A DNA stretch of 5,014 bases, from the NCBI GenBank assembly GCA_021129835.1, contig JAJOKM010000141.1:1-5014 (forward strand), written 5' to 3'. The position numbers and the translations under genes are program-made. This document shows, piece after piece, positions 1 through 4,970 of the stretch (positions within the stretch are counted from its first letter, which is position 1; each line of letters starts with the position of its first letter). The notes under the pieces are model-generated. The model was given only the letters and a program-made list of their open reading frames with translations. It made no database searches and was not told the DNA's origin. This DNA is from Thermodesulfovibrionales bacterium. Its GTDB lineage: Bacteria > Nitrospirota > Thermodesulfovibrionia > Thermodesulfovibrionales > Dissulfurispiraceae.

Positions 1-220
1 CGCATAATGTAGCTTAAAAAGGTCTAAAATCAGTCTTGACATTGGGTCCACTTTAGTTAGGAAAGCCGAGATAAACATTTTCCTCTTATTGCCTGTAATA
101 CACCTTCCATATTCGTTAAAACCTCATTATCCCGGAATCGCAAAACTTTATATCCTTGTTTGTTTAGTCATTTGTCTCTTTCAGCATCTCTGTTTTTATC
201 TGTTTGATAACAAGCAACAG
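1..220. other. Non-coding edge region, mostly unexplained
   Basis: I see no supportable gene here. An open frame starts at an ATG at 89, but its first 44 residues are hydrophobic, low in complexity and lack a ribosome binding site. Only its part after 221 resembles a protein family. The one structured element is the IS-end-like motif at 33-59. Positions 60-220 may be the left flank of the decayed ISL3-type element, but I could not recognise its terminal repeat. Confidence 0.4.
33..59 (+). repeat. IS-end-like motif, left copy
   Basis: GTCTTGACA, two bases, then GGGTCCAC and TTTAGTTA. The same motif occurs on the opposite strand at 4943-4970 with one inserted base and a few substitutions. Read on the minus strand, GTGGACCCA...TCAAGAC recalls the GTGGAC-containing ends of some IS3-family elements. 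Weaker similarity between the two copies continues towards the window edges (about 17 of 27 bases), so the element itself would lie left of position 52. The motif contains TTGACA at 36-41 pointing into the window. The IS family is an inference from resemblance only. Confidence 0.5.
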
Positions 221-594
221 ATGCAACGATTGAATTATCTCACAAAACTTTTAGGATTTCAAGGGTTTTATGTAACGAACATAGAGATAGAAATGAGGGT
301 GACACAGAAAAGGGCATAAATAACACATTAGAAAGAGAGGATTTGTATATCTGTAATGGCTGTAGTTATAAGGCGAAGGACAAACATAGTTTTTATATTC
401 AAGAAGTAAGGCATTTGCATCATTTATGGAAGTATTTAAAGGTTTTAAGGTTTGAGGTAATTACTAAGGTTGCTTAGGCTGTAAGGCATTTAGGGAGGAA
501 ATCAATCATTTCGCAGCACTTTAATCAAGCCAAGCAAGACTTTAAAGGGGTAGAAGTTTTAGGTGCAGATGAAATTTCTGCAGAAAGAACCTAA
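221..594 (+). pseudogene. Decayed ISL3-family transposase fragment
   Basis: This is the N-terminal remnant of an ISL3-type DDE transposase, no longer functional. In one frame, an ATG at 221 opens a segment containing LLGFQGFYVTNIEIE, typical of the start of these proteins. The reading then shifts frame near 292. In the new frame, CNGC at 352-363 supplies the first Cys pair of the zf-ISL3 zinc ribbon, followed by VRHL and YLKVLRFE. The second Cys pair is gone. A TAG at 475 interrupts the frame. After it come an HTH-like stretch (AVRHLGRKS) and GVEVLGADEIS, matching the family's 'GIDEIS' start of the catalytic domain. The helical region between zinc ribbon and HTH is shorter than usual, so an internal deletion is likely. 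The frame ends at TAA 592-594, overlapping the last codons of the convergent glycosylase gene, and the rest of the catalytic domain is missing. The family call rests on motif memory, not on an alignment. Confidence 0.6.
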
Positions 595-1337
595 ATTATT
601 TTCAGCACTGCCTGTGCATCTTCCCATGTCAGCCATTTATCTCTGGGATTTCTTAGAAGGTATGCCGGATGAAATGTTGGCACAACAGAAATCCCCTTGT
701 AGTCGTAAACACTTCCTCTGGTCTTTGTAATCATAAATTTACTCATAGGCACCTTGATATCCAGAAGTGCATAAGTCGCTATCTTGCCTAATGACATAAT
801 AACCTTTGGAGATATTACCTGGATCTGCCTATCAAGGAATGGAAAACATGTAGACATCTCGTCCCCCTGCGGTTCCCGGTTCATTTGGGGTCTGCATTTT
901 ACAATATTGGCAATATAAACATCTTCCCTCCTAAAGCCCATCTTCTCGATAAGCTTTGTCAGAAGTCGTCCAGCATCGCCAACAAAAGGCCTTCCCTGTA
1001 TATCTTCTTCTTTGCCAGGTGCCTCACCAATGAACATAATAGTGGCATTTAGACTGCCCTCGCCAAAGACTATCTGAGTCCTCCCACTGAAAAGCTTGCA
1101 CCTCTGGCACTCACCTATTTCTTTGCGAAGGACTTTAAGTTGAGCATCCTTAGGGCATTGAGGTGCAATTCCATCAAATTCCACTAATTGATCTTTAGAA
1201 TTCTCATTTCTGCTGTCGTTTAACTTATAATTCGCTACTTCCAACTCATCACTACAGCTAAGTGGTAGACTCTCAAAGCCAAGCTCTCTATAAAACTGTA
1301 GTACTGTCTTTAACCCTTCTTTTAACTCAATATCCAT
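591..1337 (-). CDS. udg: Uracil-DNA glycosylase, family 4 (Fe-S)
   Basis: Removes uracil from DNA to start base-excision repair. The 248-residue protein has the family 4 hallmarks in order: Cys77 and Cys80 (CQRC) and Cys148 and Cys164 as the four ligands of a [4Fe-4S] cluster, GEAPGKEE (104-111) as the water-activating motif, GRPFVGDAGRLL (115-126), and HPAYLLR (223-229) as the second catalytic motif. The first 65 or so residues are an extension seen in some bacterial members. It has a conserved-looking FYRELG helix, then a polar linker (about 31-62) of low conservation. The ATG start has AGGA seven bases upstream. The gene lies 37 bases after nadK, with no terminator I can see between them, so co-transcription is likely. 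Its 3' end abuts the ISL3 fragment, but the C-terminus (WEDAQAVLKII) looks complete. The family assignment is secure; the in vivo role is known only by homology. Confidence 0.95.
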   Translation of the reverse strand: MDIELKEGLKTVLQFYRELGFESLPLSCSDELEVANYKLNDSRNENSKDQLVEFDGIAPQCPKDAQLKVLRKEIGECQRCKLFSGRTQIVFGEGSLNATIMFIGEAPGKEEDIQGRPFVGDAGRLLTKLIEKMGFRREDVYIANIVKCRPQMNREPQGDEMSTCFPFLDRQIQVISPKVIMSLGKIATYALLDIKVPMSKFMITKTRGSVYDYKGISVVPTFHPAYLLRNPRDKWLTWEDAQAVLKII

Positions 1338-1374
1338 TCATAATTCCTTATTCGCGATCTCCAGTGGCCCTTTT

Positions 1375-2232
1375 TTACCTTTCGCCCCATTTTAGTTTTG
1401 TCCTCAAAACCTGAAAATAATCCCTCCCAGAAAGTATAATAAACTTTGTCGTAAATTCAGATTTTTTAACTTCTACGATATCATTTCTTCTGAGAGGAAA
1501 GACCTCCTGTCCATCAAATGTGAGAAAGACATCCTCACTATCAGCTTTCAGAATAATCTTGATGGTGAAATCATCAGGCAAGACAATTGGCCTGTTTGTC
1601 AGGACATGAGGACAGATAGGAGTCAAGACTATGCTGTTTAGTGTTGGATATAGAATAGGACCGCCAGCAGAAAGGGAATAGGCTGTAGAACCTGTGGGCG
1701 TAGAGATAATCAGGCCGTCTGCTTTAAATGTCGTCAAATAAGAGGCATTAACATATATTTCGAGGTCTATAATCCTTGCTAATGCCCCTTTGGTTATAAC
1801 CACATCGTTTAAGACTATAAAGTTAGCAATTTTTTCCTCATGGCGACAAACAGAGGCAGTTAACATTATCCTATTCTCTATAGGACAACTCCCAGAGAGT
1901 GCTTTGTCTATAGCGTCAAATATCTCATCGCTGTTGACATTGGTAATAAATCCAAGTCCTCCGAGATTAACGCCGAGCATAGGGACACCTTTATCACCAA
2001 TAATCCGGGCAACACTGAGCATTGTCCCGTCACCGCCAAGGACTATGATTACATCCGCCATGGACGGTATCTGAGACCTTGGGTAACCGTCCATATTGAG
2101 AAGTTCTGCCGTTTCTGAATCCAGAAATACAGTACAACCCTTATTTCTGAGGTGAGGGAGGATTTCTTTCAATATTTCAGCAGGCTCTGCTACCCCAATC
2201 TTACATATTATGCCAATTTTCCCGTAGTTCAT
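1375..2232 (-). CDS. nadK: NAD kinase
   Basis: Phosphorylates NAD to NADP in the cytoplasm using ATP or polyphosphate, the only route to NADP in most bacteria. The 285-residue protein is normal in length and carries the diagnostic motifs: GGDGTML (66-72), whose Asp is the catalytic base, LGVNLGGLGFIT (86-97), LNDVVI (141-146, the 'NE/D' motif), and ADGLIISTPTGSTAYSLSAG (171-190), which binds NAD. The C-terminal beta domain follows, with LTPICPH and RPIVLP. The ATG at 2232 is preceded by AAGGA with a four-base gap. Upstream, the heptamer array ends only about 18 bases from the start codon, so it must lie in the leader or promoter. The promoter itself is not clear. nadK is the first gene of a probable two-gene unit with the glycosylase gene. 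Confidence 0.97.
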   Translation of the reverse strand: MNYGKIGIICKIGVAEPAEILKEILPHLRNKGCTVFLDSETAELLNMDGYPRSQIPSMADVIIVLGGDGTMLSVARIIGDKGVPMLGVNLGGLGFITNVNSDEIFDAIDKALSGSCPIENRIMLTASVCRHEEKIANFIVLNDVVITKGALARIIDLEIYVNASYLTTFKADGLIISTPTGSTAYSLSAGGPILYPTLNSIVLTPICPHVLTNRPIVLPDDFTIKIILKADSEDVFLTFDGQEVFPLRRNDIVEVKKSEFTTKFIILSGRDYFQVLRTKLKWGER

Positions 2233-2249
2233 ATGTTCCTTTGAGAGGA

Positions 2250-2376
2250 TAGTTATCAGTTATCAGTTGCCAGTTATCAGTTACCAGTTAACGTAAACCG
2301 TAAACTGTGAACCGTAAACTGTAAACTGTGAACTGTTAACGTGGAACTTTTTTGTCGTGAATCGTGAACTTTGAAC
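2250..2376. repeat. Heptanucleotide tandem array with orientation switch
   Basis: A 7-base period runs through this stretch. The units from 2257 to 2291 are CAGTTAT, CAGTTGC, CAGTTAT, CAGTTAC and CAGTTAA. From 2292 they become CGTAAAC, CGTAAAC, TGTGAAC, CGTAAAC, TGTAAAC, TGTGAAC and TGTTAAC (to 2340), then GTGGAAC, a T-rich unit, and CGTGAAT, CGTGAAC, TTTGAAC (2356-2376). The second block is roughly the reverse complement of the first (AACTGTR against AACTGRT). The switch occurs at the palindrome GTTAAC (2287-2292), and a second GTTAAC lies at 2335-2340. The array sits directly upstream of nadK. Confidence 0.85.
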
Positions 2377-2417
2377 CTGACAACCTGAGTAGTTACTTTT
2401 GTTATTGTTCTTCACTT

Positions 2418-2480
2418 GTCATTGCGAACGAAGTGAAGCAATCTGGGCGGGATTGCCACGCCCTTTGGGCTCGCAATGAC
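2418..2480. repeat. Dispersed palindromic repeat with two inner hairpins
   Basis: A perfect 10-base inverted repeat, GTCATTGCGA (2418-2427) and TCGCAATGAC (2471-2480), encloses two smaller hairpins: GCAATC with GATTGC (2438-2443 and 2451-2456), and GCCC with GGGC (2460-2463 and 2467-2470). The whole could fold as a three-way junction. The ends match a widespread bacterial palindromic repeat of the type mobilised by REP-associated transposases; that link is from general knowledge and not shown here. It lies between the 3' end of tsaE and the heptamer array. It could stop or stabilise the tsaE transcript, but there is no U-tract to mark a classic terminator. Confidence 0.75.
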
Positions 2481-2523
2481 ATTTTCATGCCCTTTTATGC
2501 GTTGAAAGCACATGTATGTTTCA

Positions 2524-2976
2524 TTAGGCAAATAAGCTATCAGGTACTCCCTCTATAATTATCTCCCTCGAATTTTCATTACAGTGGCTTATCCTTACCT
2601 TAATTGCCTCTTTGAGGATTTCCTCAGGAACTTCAGAAAGCCTTTCGGCCCACTCAACAACAGTAATCCCGTCGGAGTCTATATATTCCCATATGCCTAA
2701 TGCCTCGATATCGTCGTCCCTCTCTAGCCTGTAAAGATCAATATGATGGAAAGGAGGTGAAGTCTCATACTCAGCCACTATCACGAAACTCGCGCTGCCT
2801 ACATCTCTTTTAGGAATATTCAGGGCTGATGCGATACCTTTGATAAATACAGTCTTACCAGCACCAAGGTCCCCATAGAGAAAAACAATTCCAGCCTCTT
2901 TTATCTTTAAAGACTCACCGATTTTGAAACCCCACCCCTCTGTTCCTTCTGGAGATGCAGTGATTATCTTCTTCAT
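2524..2976 (-). CDS. tsaE: tRNA t6A biosynthesis ATPase TsaE
   Basis: ATPase that works with TsaB and TsaD to transfer threonylcarbamoyl to A37 of ANN-decoding tRNAs. Starting at the ATG at 2976 the protein has 150 residues, the usual family length. Motifs: Walker A GDLGAGKT (35-42), a switch segment SASF (61-64) where most members have SPTF, HIDLYRL (78-84), and EWAERL (108-113). The frame stays open upstream to an ATG at 3039, but those 21 extra residues are encoded partly by the palindromic repeat and lack family similarity. The inner ATG has GGTGG close upstream and the natural MKKI start. A TATAAT at 2999-3004 could give the gene its own promoter. tsaE is separated from pgeF by 235 bases, so it may not depend on the pgeF transcript. 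The other t6A genes are not in the window. Confidence 0.95.
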   Translation of the reverse strand: MKKIITASPEGTEGWGFKIGESLKIKEAGIVFLYGDLGAGKTVFIKGIASALNIPKRDVGSASFVIVAEYETSPPFHHIDLYRLERDDDIEALGIWEYIDSDGITVVEWAERLSEVPEEILKEAIKVRISHCNENSREIIIEGVPDSLFA

Positions 2977-2998
2977 ATTCCACCGTCCGCTGTTAACT

Positions 2999-3004
2999 AT
3001 TATA
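2999..3004 (-). promoter_or_regulatory. Candidate -10 box for tsaE
   Basis: A perfect TATAAT on the minus strand, 22 bases before the tsaE ATG. I find no good -35 at 16-18 bases and no extended -10 TG. If used, the transcript would have a very short leader containing GGTGG. It lies just outside the arm of the palindromic repeat at 3015-3026, so insertion of that repeat may have replaced the original upstream promoter. Confidence 0.35.
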
Positions 3005-3014
3005 GATTGAGCCG

Positions 3015-3123
3015 CTTGCAAAAGTCCCGAAAATGTCACCCCGAGCGACGCGGGGTCTTATAACTCATTGATAGTAAAAGATTCCTCACTTCGTTCGGAA
3101 TGACAAACAGCGACTTTTGCAAG
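3015..3123. repeat. 109-base nested palindromic repeat (MITE-like)
   Basis: Outer arms CTTGCAAAAGTC (3015-3026) and GACTTTTGCAAG (3112-3123) are perfect inverted repeats. Inside them lies a second, imperfect pair, GTCACCCCGAG (3035-3045) and TTCGGAATGAC (3094-3104). Within that are two small hairpins: CCCCG with CGGGG (3039-3043 and 3051-3055), and ATTCC with GGAAT (3081-3085 and 3097-3101). In the second pair the substitutions become G-U wobbles on the minus strand and C-A mismatches on the plus strand, so a minus-strand transcript would fold better. No coding capacity. It resembles dispersed non-autonomous repeats. It may also end pgeF transcripts, though I see no U-tract. Confidence 0.8.
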
Positions 3124-3211
3124 AGCCTCTTCCCACAATTATTTCAAGATATCATCGGGTTCTTCGACTAAGAAATCGCTCAATATAGCTATTACATACT
3201 ACATCATCAGG

Positions 3212-3919
3212 TTAGACAATTCCTATAAATCCGCACTGTCTCCCTGTTGCCCCTTTTGCATTCCTGTATGAGTAGTATTTTTCAGGAAGGCAGGAGGTGC
3301 ATTCCCCAGACACCCATATATTTTCGAGAGGAACGCCTGAGGAAATTGCTTGATGTTTATTGGCGGCAGGAAGGTCAAGGCAATATTTTTCGCCCTTTTT
3401 TATGAAATAGTCGCCTTTACCCGTTGTCCTCACAACAGCTTCTATTACTTCATGTCCCACACTGTAGCAACATAATCCTATGCTTGGACCAATGGCAATC
3501 ACTAAATCAGATGGCGATGAGTAAAATTTATCCAGCTTTACCTTTATTGTCTTCTTCAAAATCCCCTCCGCTGTTCCCTTCCATCCAGCATGGACAGCGC
3601 CCATCACATGCATCCTTTTATCGTATAGGAGAATAGGTACGCAGTCTGCTACCTGGATACCAATTAAAATGCCTTTCCTCTTAGTGACGACCGCATCTGC
3701 TATTTTTGGTCTGAAATCATAATCGGCTACCACAACCTCATCTGTATGCCTCTGGGTAGGGAGATATATCCTATCCAGAGGCAAATTAAATATCTTCGAG
3801 ATATCACCTGCACCGCTATTTAATGCCCTCGTGGTGAAAAAGCCCTTTACGCCCACTTCATTAAAAATAGGAGGATATATAAACACTTTTATACTTGCTT
3901 GCACAGACCTAGAAATCAT
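3212..3919 (-). CDS. pgeF: PgeF/YfiH family purine nucleoside phosphorylase (laccase domain)
   Basis: Member of the multicopper-polyphenol-oxidoreductase-named family. Studied homologues act as zinc-dependent purine nucleoside phosphorylases and adenosine deaminases. The E. coli protein is tied to removing wrongly incorporated serine from UDP-MurNAc peptides. The 235-residue protein keeps the metal and catalytic residues His58 (QRHTDEV), Cys93 (VADCVPILLYD) and His110 (GAVHAGWKG), followed by AIGPSIGLCCY (142-152) and the C-terminal CTSC...YSYRNAKGATGRQ block (207-228). The assigned ATG has no clear Shine-Dalgarno. An in-frame GTG six codons later, preceded by AGG, is an alternative, and neither choice affects the domain. 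The gene starts 25 bases after the LolA-like gene, so the two probably share a transcript. Which substrate matters here cannot be told from sequence. Confidence 0.94.
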   Translation of the reverse strand: MISRSVQASIKVFIYPPIFNEVGVKGFFTTRALNSGAGDISKIFNLPLDRIYLPTQRHTDEVVVADYDFRPKIADAVVTKRKGILIGIQVADCVPILLYDKRMHVMGAVHAGWKGTAEGILKKTIKVKLDKFYSSPSDLVIAIGPSIGLCCYSVGHEVIEAVVRTTGKGDYFIKKGEKYCLDLPAANKHQAISSGVPLENIWVSGECTSCLPEKYYSYRNAKGATGRQCGFIGIV

Positions 3920-3944
3920 ACATTAATCTGGATAAGCAGACTTA

Positions 3945-4835
3945 TCACAACTTGCTTCCGTCAAATAGGTCGCTTGAAAGCCCTGTGTTGGTTTCTACTT
4001 GTTTAACCGTGGTAACTAGGCCAGCATCTCCAATGGCTATCAGCGTCATTTCTATCCGTGCCTTCATCATCTGCCGTTTAGCAGGAGGCATCTCTTTGTG
4101 CCAGCTGTCTTTTATTTCTGCTAATTGCCTGCGTATCATCTCTTTTTTCTCTGGAGATACCAATCCAGTCGTAGTTACGACAGTGCGGCCAGGAATGTGC
4201 AGGCCATTTTCTTTACGAAAATTATCCATTTTAGTAGTAATTTTTATAGTCCTTTCCAGACCCTCTTTATCCACGCCTTCTATATATATTATCTTTTTTC
4301 TAATAATCCAATCCTCTGCATCAACCCATATCTTACCACTAGCCCTTCCTGCCATTTGGCGTGCAAGTGCAATATGGCCCAGTACTTCGGTCATATCTTT
4401 GACAATCAATATGTGTGTCTTGTATCCATCTACCCTATCGATCCCTGCATATTCAATCTGCGCAGTCTTTAGATTCTCTAACAGCCGAAATGGATCGCGA
4501 ACTATCTTCATCTTTTCCACTTCGCCAGAGAAGGGATCTAAATACCATCGATGCACTCCATCATAGATAGTGATACTCTTCTTGCCCATTATTGCCATCT
4601 CGTGACGAGTTTTGTATATAATCTCCTCGCCTACGATTATCCGTTTCTGATAGACTCTCGATTTATCGGTAACAATAGTGATATCTTTCACGCCCTCCAT
4701 CTGCCTGTTGTAGCTGGCCAGAGAATTTTGGATGACTTTGTCGGCTGTCATCTCCGTTGCTAATAAATAAGCAGGAAGAGCAAAGGGCATAATCATAATC
4801 ATAATCATAATCAAACAAGGTATTCTGGTCTTCAT
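3945..4835 (-). CDS. Exported LolA-like outer-membrane lipoprotein-sorting family protein
   Basis: Probably a periplasmic protein with the LolA/LolB-type beta fold, which binds lipid or lipoprotein acyl chains. Its exact role is unknown. From the ATG at 4835 it has 296 residues: a signal peptide (about 1-26) with Lys2 and Arg4, a hydrophobic core containing an Ile-Met repeat (9-16), and a likely cut after LLA (24-26). There is no lipobox. The mature part has YDGVHRWYLDPFSGEVEK (91-108), GKIWVDAEDWIIRKK (167-181) and a C-terminal VETNTGLSSDLFD (280-292), all typical of LolA-like strands. A charged helical segment (about 228-262, with MPPAKRQMMKARIEM) interrupts the last strands. The open frame extends to an ATG at 4967, but those 44 residues come from the repeat-bearing leader. 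The inner ATG has an excellent AGGAGG six bases upstream, which decides the start. First gene of a probable operon with pgeF. Confidence 0.65.
   Translation of the reverse strand: MKTRIPCLIMIMIMIMPFALPAYLLATEMTADKVIQNSLASYNRQMEGVKDITIVTDKSRVYQKRIIVGEEIIYKTRHEMAIMGKKSITIYDGVHRWYLDPFSGEVEKMKIVRDPFRLLENLKTAQIEYAGIDRVDGYKTHILIVKDMTEVLGHIALARQMAGRASGKIWVDAEDWIIRKKIIYIEGVDKEGLERTIKITTKMDNFRKENGLHIPGRTVVTTTGLVSPEKKEMIRRQLAEIKDSWHKEMPPAKRQMMKARIEMTLIAIGDAGLVTTVKQVETNTGLSSDLFDGSKL
4788..4811. repeat. Hexanucleotide microsatellite (CATAAT)x4
   Basis: Four perfect CATAAT units followed by CA. On the minus strand they encode the alternating Ile-Met run in the signal peptide of the LolA-like protein (residues 9-16). 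Because the unit is six bases, gain or loss of a copy changes the hydrophobic core by two residues without a frameshift. Confidence 0.9.
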
Positions 4836-4879
4836 TTTTTCCCTCCTGATATAATACTCATTGTACCTGTCTGTTGTGC

Positions 4880-4916
4880 CCGTCTGTCTGCGTGCGTGTA
4901 ACGCATAGGCAGGCGG
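4880..4916. repeat. Palindromic hairpin repeat in the leader of the LolA-like gene
   Basis: CCGTCTGTCT (4880-4889) pairs with AGGCAGGCGG (4907-4916), and GCGT (4890-4893) with ACGC (4901-4904), leaving a 2-base bulge (4905-4906) and a 7-base loop. On the plus strand the two non-Watson-Crick positions are G-U wobbles; on the minus strand they are C-A mismatches. It lies 45-81 bases before the start codon, within the presumed transcript if the upstream -35 is used. It looks like a dispersed repeat more than a gene-specific regulator, since no riboswitch class is recognisable. Confidence 0.65.
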
Positions 4917-4939
4917 CAAAGGCAAGCACAGGCTTTGAT

Positions 4940-4967
4940 AGATTACTAAGGTGGACCCATTTGTCAA
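4940..4967 (-). promoter_or_regulatory. Candidate promoter for the LolA-like/pgeF unit
   Basis: A consensus -35 TTGACA (4962-4967) is followed, with a 16-base spacer, by TAATCT (4940-4945) as a weak -10 that keeps the first, second and last consensus bases. The -35 is inside the IS-end-like motif and the -10 lies at its edge, the arrangement known for hybrid promoters formed at insertion-sequence ends. The leader would be about 100 bases and include the hairpin repeat. A second -10-like box, TACAAT, lies at 4861-4866 but lacks a good -35. Confidence 0.4.
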
Positions 4968-4970
4968 GAC
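4943..4970 (-). repeat. IS-end-like motif, right copy (inverted)
   Basis: On the minus strand this reads GTCTTGACA, AAT, GGGTCCAC, CTTAGTAA, the inverted counterpart of the copy at 33-59. Similarity fades inside the window but continues, more weakly, through the T-rich sequence towards the window's right edge. If these are IS ends, this element extends to the right of about 4950. No transposase coding is visible in the remaining 44 bases. Confidence 0.5.

Noticed and set aside
89..220. Hydrophobic N-terminal part of the plus-strand frame starting at 89, as a small membrane protein
   Set aside because: No ribosome binding site, low-complexity AT-rich composition, and the frame continues directly into the ISL3 transposase relic. 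It is better explained as non-coding sequence upstream of that relic.
575..586. Terminator hairpin after udg (TTTCTGCAGAAA palindrome)
   Set aside because: The palindrome leaves almost no loop, is AT-rich, and has no following U-tract on the minus strand.
2250..2376. CRISPR array
   Set aside because: The units are 7 bases in direct tandem with no spacers, unlike CRISPR repeats of about 23-37 bases separated by unique spacers.
2418..2480. tRNA gene suggested by the cloverleaf-like fold
   Set aside because: It lacks the TTC/A-box and B-box consensus, an acceptor CCA context and a proper anticodon arm. The perfect 10-base end stem and known repeat-like ends fit a palindromic repeat.
2364..2558. 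64-residue plus-strand frame across the repeat region
   Set aside because: It is encoded by the palindromic repeat and the antisense end of tsaE, with no ribosome binding site or family similarity.
2977..3039. Upstream extension of TsaE to the ATG at 3039
   Set aside because: The 21 extra residues fall in the palindromic repeat and its flank. The inner start gives the normal 150-residue length.
3952..4566. 204-residue plus-strand frame opposite the LolA-like gene
   Set aside because: Antisense shadow. The minus strand has a signal peptide, strong Shine-Dalgarno and family motifs, while the plus frame shows none.
4836..4967. Upstream extension of the LolA-like protein to the ATG at 4967
   Set aside because: The 44 extra residues are encoded by the IS-end-like motif and the hairpin repeat, and would bury the signal peptide. 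The ATG at 4835 has AGGAGG at ideal spacing.
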